From contig JAICGJ010000031.1 in NCBI GenBank assembly GCA_025923195.1, positions 1 through 41,100 on the forward strand: 41,100 nt of DNA. Direction: 5' to 3'. Position 1 is the stretch's first letter. Each line of letters opens with the position of its first letter. The notes beneath the pieces were generated by a model, which did no database searches, was not told the origin of the DNA, and saw only the letters and a list, made by a program, of their open reading frames with translations. A program made the position numbers and the translations under genes. The stretch comes from Chryseolinea sp. (lineage in GTDB: Bacteria > Bacteroidota > Bacteroidia > Cytophagales > Cyclobacteriaceae). Below, piece after piece: positions 24,309 through 33,705 of this stretch.

Positions 24309-27300
24309 TTAATTCACAACAATAAGTTTTGTAACACGCTCATTTTTAGAGCCATTCGTTAAGGAACGAACGACCAAACGAGCTAAGTATAAACCCCCCG
24401 GGAGTTTTTTTCCAAAATCATACAGGTCATTTATTTCTCCCAAATCTACGCGGTAAGAGCTTGCGGGTATCTCGTATTCGTAAGTCTTAAGTTGCATACC
24501 CGCAGAATTAAATATTACCAGTTGCGCCTGCAGGTCATCGCCCGATCGATTGTGGGTAAAAAAAATCGATGTTTCGGATTGAAAAGGGTTCGGAAAATTC
24601 CCCAGCGTCTCAATGACCAGATCTTCGCTGTCTGTCACAATGAAATCAATAGAGGCCTGACTTTGGTTATTGTGTGTATCCCAAGCTTTTACAGTAATGG
24701 AATGCCTCCCAGGGGAAAGTCCCTTTATAGGAAAATGTACAGATCCAGTCCTAAAATCATCCGTGTAAGCTTCATAATAATCATTCAAAATAAACGGCTG
24801 ATCATCCTGATCCAGATACGCGACCAAAGCGTTATCAGTTTCGTATCCAGAGATGTTAATTCCACTTTCGTCATGGAGGTTTACAATAAGTGTCGAATTC
24901 GTACTGACAATTCCGCCTGAAACAAATGTAGTATCGTCCATAAATAGTTGTAGTGCTGGAGGCGTATTGTCGGGTGCGACCTCAGCTTCGGTTCCGCCGA
25001 TCTTAAATGATAGTAAAGCGCCGCCAGCGTCGCGATAGCTTTCAGCGTCATGTGCGTAAAGGCTCAGCTTGCCCTGAGCTATCTCATTGGAAATATTCTT
25101 CGTCAAAATAAACTGAGATTCAAACATACCATTCTCGACGGTGGCTTTTCCGCGATACACAGCGTTGGACCATTCGTCGTAATGAAACGCCGGATTATTT
25201 TTACCAATCGTTACAAAATCCATCTCCTTGTCAAATAAGGTAAAGGCGAGGATACCATTAAAATCGTTGACCCGTCCTGACTCGTCGTGAATTTCACCCT
25301 TGATCACCACTGTTGACAAGGCCTTTAATGTATCCGAGCCACTTAAGGTGTGAAGACCCGTAACAATGACAGAATCTGAAGGAATGGCTAAGGTCATGGA
25401 GGGGTCAGCCAACAACGAAAAATTACGATTCCCCACGCCACTGGTGCTATTGTTTTTCGTATTTCTGAATACTTCGCCCAGCGTCGGGAAACGCGAAGAT
25501 TTTTTTTCGAAAATTGATTGATAGAACTCCTGGTTAAGGACGAAATTGGTTCCGGCGTTGACTGGCCTTGCCGTGGTGACAAGTCCGATCGACCCTCCCT
25601 CGTTTTTTAAAAGTGTAAGTTCGGCGCTTGATACGACCGTCGGATCATCATGGCGTCCAAACTCACAAGTCGCAGTAACCAAAAAGGGATATAACTTGTT
25701 ATCAAGTTCTTCAATTTCTACGTCCGAAAATATCTTTTCGTCAGTCCATTGTTTCTCATTACCGTGCCCGGTGAAATTGATGATAAGGGATCCGCGGTCG
25801 AAGCGGCTTACTACGTCCTTGCTCGCCTCAGGTATAGTCTCTCCGTTGGGCTTCACTGTTTTGACATATGTGCCCAGGAAGATCTTCTTCGCATCAAATC
25901 CCGGATGTGACAACTCGATCGCTTCAGCCATGGAATTAGCTTGCGACTGGTGGCTGCTTGTAAAATTGTCTGTGTTGTTACCATCATCGGCGACAAAGGC
26001 AATTTCTTTTCGCCATCGACCATATCCGCTCTTATGGGTATCGTAGTAAATTATTTTATCGACAATGTTTTTTGCTTCGCCCGCTGTCTTCACAGGTAGC
26101 CGGCCGATGCCAATGTCAAGCGTGTGATGTTGAACGGGGGATTCCCCCCAATGGCCTTCGTGGTCTTCTAGAAATCCAAAAAAGTCGTCCGATGAATAGG
26201 TCGCCAATGGCGAGACAGAGTTCCGGGATTCGTATGTGGGTACATAATTCGTGTTGTTTTCGATACGATCTTTATAATCATACGAACCCTTTCCCATAAG
26301 CAAAACCGATTGCAGCGTCTCGGGATTTTTGTCGTACAAATGTTTGATAAAATCGCGGATCGCCGCAACATCCTGACGGCCGGACGAAAACTCATTATAA
26401 ATTTGCTCAGGCGACACGACTATTGCATTCCACTGATTGTGATGTTGCCGATGTTCCGCAAGTCGCATGGCTTCCGTGAGAAAATCGGAATGAGTGATAA
26501 TGATTAAGTTAGGGGTAGCGAGGCCGCGCAGATCCTGATTGTGGACGGTTCCCACAAACTCCGGGGCGGGAACGTCTGAATCGAAAATGATATACTCCTG
26601 CAAGACATCGCTTGCATCGGAAAAAAATGCGACATTGTCTTCAATCAAATAGTCATATCGTTGCGGCATATGAGGCTGGCTGACATTCCAGATCGAGCAC
26701 CCCTCGGTTGCACCGGCTACGGCAAAAGTTGAGAACGGTTGTGATGTACTTTCGAACGACCGGAAAATCGTCTGATGTCCCGATAATGCAAGCTTCCGCT
26801 TCACGTTGAGGAGAAAGAAATCCAGGTAGCCCGTAGACGCCCCGGCCGATGCTCTGTTAAATTGATACGTGATCGTCTGGGACGAAGTTGAGGGTGCTCC
26901 CACATCGCTGGCATTAACAACAACGGTGTCCCTCCTATGTATTCCTTTCACCCCGTACTGCGTGTTTGGAATTTGTGGGATAACCTGGTTGATGATCAAT
27001 GCATCGTTCCACGATACGTCAAACGATGACGCTCCATAGGACTGACCCATAACATCGGAAACTATTTTAATAGGCGAGTTTCCGACGATATCACTTACAT
27101 CAAAAGTAAAGTTCCGGTCACCGTTAACATCAAATCGTTCGCCAACCCATTCGCGACCTGAGCTTAAGACATTACGCTGGTCCACTTCGTGGTAGACATA
27201 ATCGTCATATTGATTCACCACTACGAAATTCCCATTGGGTTGAGGGTGGTCGAGTATTCTCAGGCCATCGCTATCTGATATTGTTATGAAATAAAAATTC

Positions 27301-27713
27301 TTGTCGCTATAAAGATTGTTTTCATAGGCGAATACCTGTCGATCTGCTAGGTATTCAACGTGGTCAGGACCTTCGGCAAAAAAAAGTATGTAGTCACCAC
27401 GATCAAAAGAGCCATCAGCTTCACCGGCAACATAAATAGCATTCTCTGTAAGATCAAGGGGGCGGCTGATGTTGCTGGCTTGGGGAAGCATCCCGCCCGC
27501 GTTACCAAAGACTTTTATTTTGCGTGGGTCAATGCCGGAGCTAAAACCCATTTTTTTGAAATCGTCGAATGATATTTTGTAAACCCCTCGCTTTTCCACT
27601 GCCACCTTGTACCAATTTCCTGTTTGGAGAACGGTTGATTGCCCATACACCGGCACACGGATCGCAAGGACCAGTAACAATATAAGAAACCGTATAGTGC
27701 TTAAAGTATACAC
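24309..27713 (-). CDS. porU: Type IX secretion system C25-family sortase PorU
   Basis: The protein has 1134 residues, as expected for PorU. A signal peptide (FLILLLVLAIRVPVYGQ) is followed by an N-terminal beta domain starting TGNWYKVAVEKRGVYKISFDDFKKMG. The gingipain-like C25 domain spans about residues 410-790. Its catalytic His650 lies in INFTGHGNEKQW and catalytic Cys683 in VTATCEFGRHDDP. Immunoglobulin-like segments follow, and the C-terminus (NFPNPFQSETSIFFTHN to VTKLIVVN) resembles a type A T9SS C-terminal domain. PorU cleaves the C-terminal signal of secreted cargo and attaches the protein to anionic LPS. It is preceded by pssA at 18 bases and followed by porV at 14 bases in one operon. 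Confidence 0.96.
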   Translation of the reverse strand: MYTLSTIRFLILLLVLAIRVPVYGQSTVLQTGNWYKVAVEKRGVYKISFDDFKKMGFSSGIDPRKIKVFGNAGGMLPQASNISRPLDLTENAIYVAGEADGSFDRGDYILFFAEGPDHVEYLADRQVFAYENNLYSDKNFYFITISDSDGLRILDHPQPNGNFVVVNQYDDYVYHEVDQRNVLSSGREWVGERFDVNGDRNFTFDVSDIVGNSPIKIVSDVMGQSYGASSFDVSWNDALIINQVIPQIPNTQYGVKGIHRRDTVVVNASDVGAPSTSSQTITYQFNRASAGASTGYLDFFLLNVKRKLALSGHQTIFRSFESTSQPFSTFAVAGATEGCSIWNVSQPHMPQRYDYLIEDNVAFFSDASDVLQEYIIFDSDVPAPEFVGTVHNQDLRGLATPNLIIITHSDFLTEAMRLAEHRQHHNQWNAIVVSPEQIYNEFSSGRQDVAAIRDFIKHLYDKNPETLQSVLLMGKGSYDYKDRIENNTNYVPTYESRNSVSPLATYSSDDFFGFLEDHEGHWGESPVQHHTLDIGIGRLPVKTAGEAKNIVDKIIYYDTHKSGYGRWRKEIAFVADDGNNTDNFTSSHQSQANSMAEAIELSHPGFDAKKIFLGTYVKTVKPNGETIPEASKDVVSRFDRGSLIINFTGHGNEKQWTDEKIFSDVEIEELDNKLYPFLVTATCEFGRHDDPTVVSSAELTLLKNEGGSIGLVTTARPVNAGTNFVLNQEFYQSIFEKKSSRFPTLGEVFRNTKNNSTSGVGNRNFSLLADPSMTLAIPSDSVIVTGLHTLSGSDTLKALSTVVIKGEIHDESGRVNDFNGILAFTLFDKEMDFVTIGKNNPAFHYDEWSNAVYRGKATVENGMFESQFILTKNISNEIAQGKLSLYAHDAESYRDAGGALLSFKIGGTEAEVAPDNTPPALQLFMDDTTFVSGGIVSTNSTLIVNLHDESGINISGYETDNALVAYLDQDDQPFILNDYYEAYTDDFRTGSVHFPIKGLSPGRHSITVKAWDTHNNQSQASIDFIVTDSEDLVIETLGNFPNPFQSETSIFFTHNRSGDDLQAQLVIFNSAGMQLKTYEYEIPASSYRVDLGEINDLYDFGKKLPGGLYLARLVVRSLTNGSKNERVTKLIVVN

Positions 27714-27731
27714 AACCCGAAAAATAGCGCC

Positions 27732-28406
27732 TTATTTTGAATACATCCGGACTCCTAACGAAAGCGCGATGTATGAAAGTATGATAAAGGGCAGCGCCGC
27801 CAATTGTAAAAACGCCAATAATAACACCGACAGCACCAGGAAAGTAAACCTGATCTTGTTGTCAGCCCACGAGAAAGTTTTGAATTTCAGGGCAAATAGC
27901 TCGATTCTAGATACTAGCAAAATTGAAAATACCACGCATATTAAAGCTAATATCACGGGACTATACACAATGTCAAAGATAGGTGATTTCAGGAATGGGA
28001 GTCCGGTGATGAAAATAGCATTCGCCGGCGTAGGCAGTCCCCTAAACGAATCCGACTGCGATTCATCCAGATTGAATATTGCCAACCTGAGAGCAGAGCC
28101 GACCACAATCAACAAGGCCAGATACGGTAAATAGGAAAAAGGTGATTCCAACGAGATGATCACGTACATGAACAACGACGGGAGCGCTCCAAAACTAACG
28201 ACATCGGCAAGTGAATCCAACTCCTTTCCAATAGGAGATGAAACCCTGAGCAAGCGGGCCGCAAATCCATCCAGAAAATCAAAGAGACAAGCGGCCCAGA
28301 CATAATACGCGATCGGGGTACCTGTGTCTTCCAGTAAGGCGATTATGCCCAAACAACCGCATACCAGGTTGCAACAGGTCAAAAAGTTCGGAAGGTGTTT
28401 TTGCAT
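27732..28406 (-). CDS. pssA: CDP-diacylglycerol-serine O-phosphatidyltransferase
   Basis: The enzyme makes phosphatidylserine, the precursor of phosphatidylethanolamine, in the inner membrane. The protein has 224 residues, with several hydrophobic segments (for example VILALICVVFSILLVSRI) spread along it. The CDP-alcohol phosphotransferase signature is complete and in order: Asp43, Asp46, Gly47, Ala50, Arg51, Gly60, Asp64 and Asp68, in the segment beginning DFLDGFAARLL. Length and the N-terminal MQKHLPNFLTCCNLVCGCLGI fit bacterial PssA rather than PgsA. It lies 3 bases after the MBL-fold gene and 18 bases before porU, so it belongs to the same minus-strand operon. Confidence 0.95.
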   Translation of the reverse strand: MQKHLPNFLTCCNLVCGCLGIIALLEDTGTPIAYYVWAACLFDFLDGFAARLLRVSSPIGKELDSLADVVSFGALPSLFMYVIISLESPFSYLPYLALLIVVGSALRLAIFNLDESQSDSFRGLPTPANAIFITGLPFLKSPIFDIVYSPVILALICVVFSILLVSRIELFALKFKTFSWADNKIRFTFLVLSVLLLAFLQLAALPFIILSYIALSLGVRMYSK

Positions 28407-28409
28407 GAA

Positions 28410-29060
28410 TCAACGTGCCGTAAGTGCGCAAAAAGGATTCGTTCTTTTTTCGATACCGATAGAGGTTTCGCTCCCATGACCAGGGTATACGATCACATCA
28501 TCAGGTAGAACAAAGAGCTTTTGATGTATACTATTGATCAAGGTGTTGAAATTTCCTCCCGGCAAATCCGTACGACCAATACTGTTTTGAAACAATACGT
28601 CACCCGCCAATACCAAATGCTCCTTCTCATTATAGAAGGCCAAATGACCTGGGGAGTGCCCTGGCACGAAGAGAACAGCAAACTTCTGGTTTCCGAATTC
28701 CACTACATCGCCCTCTTTCAAATAGGCATCGGGCTTGGATTCCTGATATAAGTGCATTCCGTAATGGGGAGCAAGTATTTTCTGAGCATTCAAAACAAAT
28801 TCTTCAGTGGCATGAACGTAGAGTTTCACGTTAAACTTGTCTTTTACAAACGCATTCCCTAGAATATGATCAATGTGGCAATGCGTATTGAGTAGCATTT
28901 TGACATGCAGGCCATTATCGTTAACAAAATCTGCAAGTTCCCCCTTTTCGTGCGCATCATAGCATCCGGGATCAACGATTATACCTTCATTCGTCTCATC
29001 ATACACTACATAGGTATTCTCCTGAAATGGATTAAACACAAATGATTGAACACTTATCAA
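28410..29060 (-). CDS. MBL-fold metallo-hydrolase (glyoxalase II-like)
   Basis: The protein has 216 residues and no signal peptide. The metallo-beta-lactamase zinc motif is intact: His60, His62, Asp64 and His65 in LNTHCHIDHILG. It is followed by LFVPGHSPGHLAFY, then VLAGDVLFQNSIGRTDLPGG and a closing VYPGHGSET histidine. The short length and GRTDLPGG match the YcbL-type glyoxalase II-like group, which hydrolyses thioesters such as S-lactoylglutathione or relatives. It is the first gene of the operon with pssA, porU, porV and the M16-like gene. The 92-base gap to the divergent FAD oxidoreductase should carry both promoters. TTGTAATTTGG on the minus strand there resembles a -7 element. Confidence 0.92.
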   Translation of the reverse strand: MISVQSFVFNPFQENTYVVYDETNEGIIVDPGCYDAHEKGELADFVNDNGLHVKMLLNTHCHIDHILGNAFVKDKFNVKLYVHATEEFVLNAQKILAPHYGMHLYQESKPDAYLKEGDVVEFGNQKFAVLFVPGHSPGHLAFYNEKEHLVLAGDVLFQNSIGRTDLPGGNFNTLINSIHQKLFVLPDDVIVYPGHGSETSIGIEKRTNPFCALTAR

Positions 29061-29152
29061 AATTCCCCCTTTGCTGGTTATGTAAGCGGTGCCAAATTAC
29101 AATTCAAATCTCAAAAACCCGAAACTATTTCAGTAGGTTGCGGCGCTGAGCT

Positions 29153-30232
29153 ATGCATATATCTAAGCATATTGATTTCATCATCGTTGGCCAGGGCCTC
29201 GCAGGGTCTGCTGTGGCTTTGCAGTTGTTAAAACGGCACAAAAAAATCATGGTCATTGATGCAGCTTCTACCCATGCTCCTTCACGTGTGGCAATCGGAA
29301 TGTTCAATCCTATCACGGGACGGAACTCGGTTAAGACCTGGATGGCCGATCAATTGTTCCCCTATCTCCATTCATTCTACAAGTCGGCAGAATTACAAAC
29401 CCACAAAAGATTTTTTTATAGCATCCCGCTTTACAGACCTTTCTGTTCGATTGAGGAACAAAATGAATGGATGAGCAGAAGTGTAGACCCCATTTACAAG
29501 GATTATATCGATAAAATCTTTACACGACCCTGGCACGACGCCTTGAAAGACAATTTTGGCGGACTGGTTTTAAGACAAACTGGTTATCTTGATACCCTAG
29601 GGTATTTGGAAGCTGTTCGAACGCTTATCCGCGCTCGGGGAACACTGTTCGAGGAAGTCTTCGACGACGAATTGCTCGACGTGGAGGAGACTGGTGTGCA
29701 CTATAAGGGGTATAGCGCCCAACATATTATTTTCTGCCAGGGTTTGGAATCAACTCGCTGGTTTAAATGGGTACCTGTATTGCCTTTGAAGGGAGAAATT
29801 ATTTGCATTCAATGTGACCTTTGTGAAAATATAATAGTGAACCGGGGCGTTTATGTGGTGCCGGTAAACCAAGCCGGGTCGTGGCGTGTTGGTGCTACGT
29901 ACTCGCTTACCGATCAAACTAGGGGAATAACAGAAAAGGCGCGAATCGAGCTAATAACCAAGCTGAACGAATTGGTTGCTTTCTCATATACCATCCAGAG
30001 CCAGGAATGGGGCTTTCGGCCCACTATGCACGACCGGCGGCCCGCTTTGGGAACCCACCCAGAACAAAAGAGGTTACATATTTTTAATGGTATGGGGCCA
30101 AAAGGAGTAAGTCTGGCACCTTATTTTTCAGATATTTTAGTCCAATCCATTGAAAATCATCGACCATTAAACAAAGACGTGGATATAGAACGTTATAAAT
30201 TATTATATTGGTCTCCCTCAACACGAATATGA
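29153..30232 (+). CDS. FAD-dependent oxidoreductase (DAO family)
   Basis: The protein has 359 residues. The N-terminal Rossmann motif for FAD is HIDFIIVGQGLAGSAVALQLL, followed by MVIDAASTHAPSRVAIGMFNPITGRN. A middle FAD-contact strand AQHIIFCQGLES and the C-terminal HDRRPALGTHPEQKRLHIFNGMGPKGVSLAPYFSDIL complete the D-amino-acid-oxidase-like (DAO) fold seen in glycine oxidase and MnmC-type enzymes. It likely oxidises an amine or amino acid, but the substrate is not predictable. No signal peptide was found. Its stop overlaps the ATG of the next gene by four bases (ATGA), which implies translational coupling to a large envelope protein. The 92-base gap before it separates it from the divergent MBL-fold operon. 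Confidence 0.9.
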   Translation: MHISKHIDFIIVGQGLAGSAVALQLLKRHKKIMVIDAASTHAPSRVAIGMFNPITGRNSVKTWMADQLFPYLHSFYKSAELQTHKRFFYSIPLYRPFCSIEEQNEWMSRSVDPIYKDYIDKIFTRPWHDALKDNFGGLVLRQTGYLDTLGYLEAVRTLIRARGTLFEEVFDDELLDVEETGVHYKGYSAQHIIFCQGLESTRWFKWVPVLPLKGEIICIQCDLCENIIVNRGVYVVPVNQAGSWRVGATYSLTDQTRGITEKARIELITKLNELVAFSYTIQSQEWGFRPTMHDRRPALGTHPEQKRLHIFNGMGPKGVSLAPYFSDILVQSIENHRPLNKDVDIERYKLLYWSPSTRI

Positions 30233-33200
30233 ATTTGCGCAGCGGAATATTACTACCACTTATTGTCTCAATTCTTAGCTACTCCACAGTATTTGGCCAG
30301 CAATCCAGAGAGGTATTTGGTAAAAACCGGATCCAATACCGGCAGTTTGATTGGGTTTACCTCAGTGGTGAAAATTTTGATGTTTATTATTACGATGCCA
30401 GAAAGGGTATGGCTCAGGAAGCCCTTGAATTTTTGGAGGGAGAATTTGACCGGATTACCGACTTGATAGGATACCCACCTTATTTCAAGACAAAGGTATT
30501 TATCTATAATTCTCTCAGTGACCTCCGTCAGAGCAATGTAGGTCTCAACCATAATGTATTTAATGTTGGTGGAGAGACTGAGTTCATCAAACCGTATGTT
30601 GAGGTTGCCCACTTAGGAACCGCACAGGAATTTAAGGATGAACTGCTCTATCAGATTTCCGACCTGATGATCAATGAAATGATGTTCGGCGGAAATCTGA
30701 AGGACATGTTTCAGAGTTCCATCCTCATGAATCTGCCTGATTGGTTTGTGGACGGGGCATCGCGCTATGTTGCCAAGGGATGGAGCATTGATATGGACGA
30801 TTACATCCGTCAACTGATGGCTACACGCAAAGCACGTCGCGCTACTAAGCTTGCCGGAAAAGATGCAGAATTGATAGGCCAGTCCATGTGGAATTTTATC
30901 GCTGAAAAGTATGGTAAAAGCAGCGTAGCAAACATCCTGAACTATACACGTGTTACCCGAAACGAGGAAAAAAGTATCCTGATCACACTAGGAATAAACT
31001 TTCGCCAGCTGCTGATGGAATGGCAGAAGTTTTACACCGATATGAGCACTCAGGTAGGGAAATCCTACATAAACGCAGCGGATAGTACTTCATTTACGCG
31101 CCAGCATAACAGGACGACGGAATTCACGACTGTGAAATTGAGTCCTGATGGACGTAATATCGCATATGCTGAAAATGACCGCGGACGGTATATTATTAAG
31201 GTACGCTCCATTGAGACCGGAAAAGAAAAGCGAGTGTTGTCAGGCGGCAGCAAGGTCATTAAGCAACGTGTTGACTATCGTCTCCCGCTCATCGCATGGG
31301 CCGACGCAAATACATTGGGCGTCATAGGTGGAAAAAACGGAGAATATGTTTTCTGGTTATATGACTTTAACACCAAAACAAAGATTCCGCGCGAGCTAGA
31401 AAGGTTCAGCAATATTCGCAGTTTTGATTTCTCAGGAAATGGCAGACTGGTTATTCTAAGTGCAGATTTTGAAGGGAGAAGCGATCTTTTCTTATTGAGC
31501 GCGAAACGCGATCGGGTCAGACGCCTTACCAATGATATTTACGATGACCTCGATCCCACCTTCATCCCAAATACCAACCAGATCGTATTTAGTTCGAACC
31601 GAACGTCGGATACGCTGCGCGCCAATAGCAAACCGCGGTTTGAAGAACTTAGCAATAATTACAATCTCTTCATCTATGACCTCGACAGCACGAAATTCTT
31701 GCTTACCCGCGTTACGAACACGATCAGCAAGGATCACTTTCCTGCCGCATATGACGAGAATAACTTCTATTACCTAAGTGATCAGCGCGGAATCGTGAAT
31801 CTGTTCAAATTCAACAGGACGACGGGGATTTATACCCAAGTGACAAATTACTCGTCCAGTATTAAAACTTTTGACATTAATTTCTCTACCAATACAATGT
31901 CAATGGTAATGACCAAAAACATGAAAGAGAATATTTTTGTGGAAAGGGGTTTTAAGGTCGACCGCCAAATATTTACTCCCGCTACCAGGCGAAAGGATTT
32001 ACAACAGGCGCGTGTGATCCGGGAACGGAGGAAGGTACAGGAGGATCAGAACATGAGCATAAAAGATTTGCTTAATGCAAGGCTAAAGGAGGCCCAGCCT
32101 CAAACCGATACGGTGGCTGAGGATTCTGTTTCACAGCCAACACCTGCCGATTCCCTCAAGGCAACGCAGCCTCAAAGCGACTCGGTCAAGGCCCCTGCGG
32201 ATTCGACGGCACTCCAGGTTCCTGATTCAACCCAGAGAAAAACTGTGTCCTCTTCGGACTCAATAGCTTCGACACCAGCTAAGCAGAATGTCGTAAATAC
32301 GGAAAACTATGTGTTTGAAGATGAAGTTGTCAAACAAAATCAACCTACCGAATCATTCCTGACGCGATACAGAAAGGCACAGGAAAAAAGCCGGATAACA
32401 GGTCCATTTCCGTACGAATCCAAATTTAGCTCTAATAATCTTGTTACCTCACTGGTGGTTGATCCGATCCGTGGACTTGGCATTTCGATTGAAACCCAGA
32501 TGAATGACATGCTGGAGAACTACAGATTCTTTGGAGGCCTGATGACTAGCGTGGATCTAAGGAACGGCGACTTCTACGGCGAATTCCAGTATCTAAAATC
32601 GCTTATTGATTTCAGTGCCAGATTTGACAGGAAAGGCATCCGCTGGCCGGCGCCTCAAGATGTAAATGAGCCGCAGCGAAACCTCTACCATTATTCCCTA
32701 AATCGACTTGAAATAGGCGCGTCATTGCCCGTTTCTGACAGAATCCGCTTCACGGTTAAACCTTTTGCAGCGCTGGCTCGATCAGTTGATTTGACTAAGG
32801 AAGATTATCCCACTACACCTCCCACAGTTCCGCCGGTGAACAACTATTATGCTGGTGTGAAGTCAGAGATAGTCTACGACAATTCCGTTTCGACGGGCTT
32901 GAACCTGATTGAGGGTACGCGTGGAAAAATCTCATTTCAGCACTATCAGGGACTTGAGAATAAAGAGTTGAGTTTTAGTCAAGCTTCCGTAGACGTCCGG
33001 CACTATCAGAAAATTTATAAGGAAATCGTCTTTGCTGTGCGCGGATTTGCAGGCACATTCTTCGGTAATTCGCCTAAGAAATACTTGCTTGGCGGTATGG
33101 ATAATTGGTTTTTTAATGAAACAAAGACCACCGGCCGAACCAGCGAAGGAGAATTTAATCCGCTCGGTTATCCCTATGAAACGCAGGATATTTTGTTTGT

Positions 33201-33618
33201 GGAATATGCCACTACCCTCCGCGGTTTCGATTATGCTAACTTATTCGGCAACAACGTAATCCTTGCAAACGCAGAATTCAGGGTGCCGCTGATCAGGGCA
33301 CTATCCAGTGGCCCGATATCCTCCAACTTCCTCAGAAACATGCAATTCATTGCATTCTATGACATTGGCACGGCTTGGTCGGGCAAGCCACCATTCAATT
33401 CAGAAAATAGTGTCAGCTATGAGGAGATTAATACTGGTCCCGATAAACACTTTAATATTAAACTGAAGAACTATCTGAATCCCTGGCTGTATAGCTACGG
33501 TGTAGGTATGCGCACTGTTATGTTAGGCTATTATATGAAGTTCGACCTAGCATGGCCAGTGGAAAATTATGAAGTGTCTGACCCCAGGCTGCACGTAACG
33601 CTGGGCTTTGATTTCTGA
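30229..33618 (+). CDS. Large exported protein: gluzincin-like N-terminus, TolB-like propeller and C-terminal outer-membrane barrel
   Basis: The protein from ATG 30229 has 1129 residues. The start is chosen for the ATGA overlap and the signal peptide MNLRSGILLPLIVSILSYST. Residues about 30-270 resemble the peptidase MA-like domain that often precedes TolB-like propellers, but no HExxH is visible; the region expected to hold it reads ELLYQISDLMINEMM. Residues about 290-560 contain WD40/TolB-like blades (TVKLSPDGRNIAYAENDRGRYIIKVRS, VIKQRVDYRLPLIAWAD, LSADFEGRSDLFLLSAKRDR). A Pro/Ser/Thr/Asp-rich linker runs about 615-695. The C-terminal third looks like a beta-barrel ending in the terminal aromatic RLHVTLGFDF. 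A surface or outer-membrane role is inferred; the barrel may be an Omp85-like type. Confidence 0.82.
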   Translation: MNLRSGILLPLIVSILSYSTVFGQQSREVFGKNRIQYRQFDWVYLSGENFDVYYYDARKGMAQEALEFLEGEFDRITDLIGYPPYFKTKVFIYNSLSDLRQSNVGLNHNVFNVGGETEFIKPYVEVAHLGTAQEFKDELLYQISDLMINEMMFGGNLKDMFQSSILMNLPDWFVDGASRYVAKGWSIDMDDYIRQLMATRKARRATKLAGKDAELIGQSMWNFIAEKYGKSSVANILNYTRVTRNEEKSILITLGINFRQLLMEWQKFYTDMSTQVGKSYINAADSTSFTRQHNRTTEFTTVKLSPDGRNIAYAENDRGRYIIKVRSIETGKEKRVLSGGSKVIKQRVDYRLPLIAWADANTLGVIGGKNGEYVFWLYDFNTKTKIPRELERFSNIRSFDFSGNGRLVILSADFEGRSDLFLLSAKRDRVRRLTNDIYDDLDPTFIPNTNQIVFSSNRTSDTLRANSKPRFEELSNNYNLFIYDLDSTKFLLTRVTNTISKDHFPAAYDENNFYYLSDQRGIVNLFKFNRTTGIYTQVTNYSSSIKTFDINFSTNTMSMVMTKNMKENIFVERGFKVDRQIFTPATRRKDLQQARVIRERRKVQEDQNMSIKDLLNARLKEAQPQTDTVAEDSVSQPTPADSLKATQPQSDSVKAPADSTALQVPDSTQRKTVSSSDSIASTPAKQNVVNTENYVFEDEVVKQNQPTESFLTRYRKAQEKSRITGPFPYESKFSSNNLVTSLVVDPIRGLGISIETQMNDMLENYRFFGGLMTSVDLRNGDFYGEFQYLKSLIDFSARFDRKGIRWPAPQDVNEPQRNLYHYSLNRLEIGASLPVSDRIRFTVKPFAALARSVDLTKEDYPTTPPTVPPVNNYYAGVKSEIVYDNSVSTGLNLIEGTRGKISFQHYQGLENKELSFSQASVDVRHYQKIYKEIVFAVRGFAGTFFGNSPKKYLLGGMDNWFFNETKTTGRTSEGEFNPLGYPYETQDILFVEYATTLRGFDYANLFGNNVILANAEFRVPLIRALSSGPISSNFLRNMQFIAFYDIGTAWSGKPPFNSENSVSYEEINTGPDKHFNIKLKNYLNPWLYSYGVGMRTVMLGYYMKFDLAWPVENYEVSDPRLHVTLGFDF

Positions 33619-33645
33619 AGCTGCTCACCTTAGACCATTGCAACG

Positions 33646-33680
33646 TTCCTGCAAAATATGTTTTTGTATTTTTGCAGGAA
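33646..33680. terminator. Inverted repeat, possible terminator after the large exported gene
   Basis: TTCCTGCAAAA at 33646-33656 and TTTTGCAGGAA at 33670-33680 form an 11-base-pair stem with a 13-base loop, 28 bases after the preceding stop. There is no T-tract directly after the stem. The same bases include a candidate yicC promoter, so the hairpin may have a dual role. Confidence 0.4.
33667..33674 (+). promoter_or_regulatory. Candidate -7 promoter element for yicC
   Basis: TATTTTTG is an exact match to TAnnTTTG and lies 31 bases before the yicC ATG at 33706. A TTG at 33638-33640 is the nearest -33-like element but is somewhat far. The element overlaps the right part of the inverted repeat at 33646-33680. 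Confidence 0.5.
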
Positions 33681-33705
33681 AATTCGCTTAACACAATTTT
33701 TATCC

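Noticed and set aside
27607-28134. Plus-strand frame of 175 codons
   Set aside because: It is antisense to pssA and the start of porU; no domain is seen.
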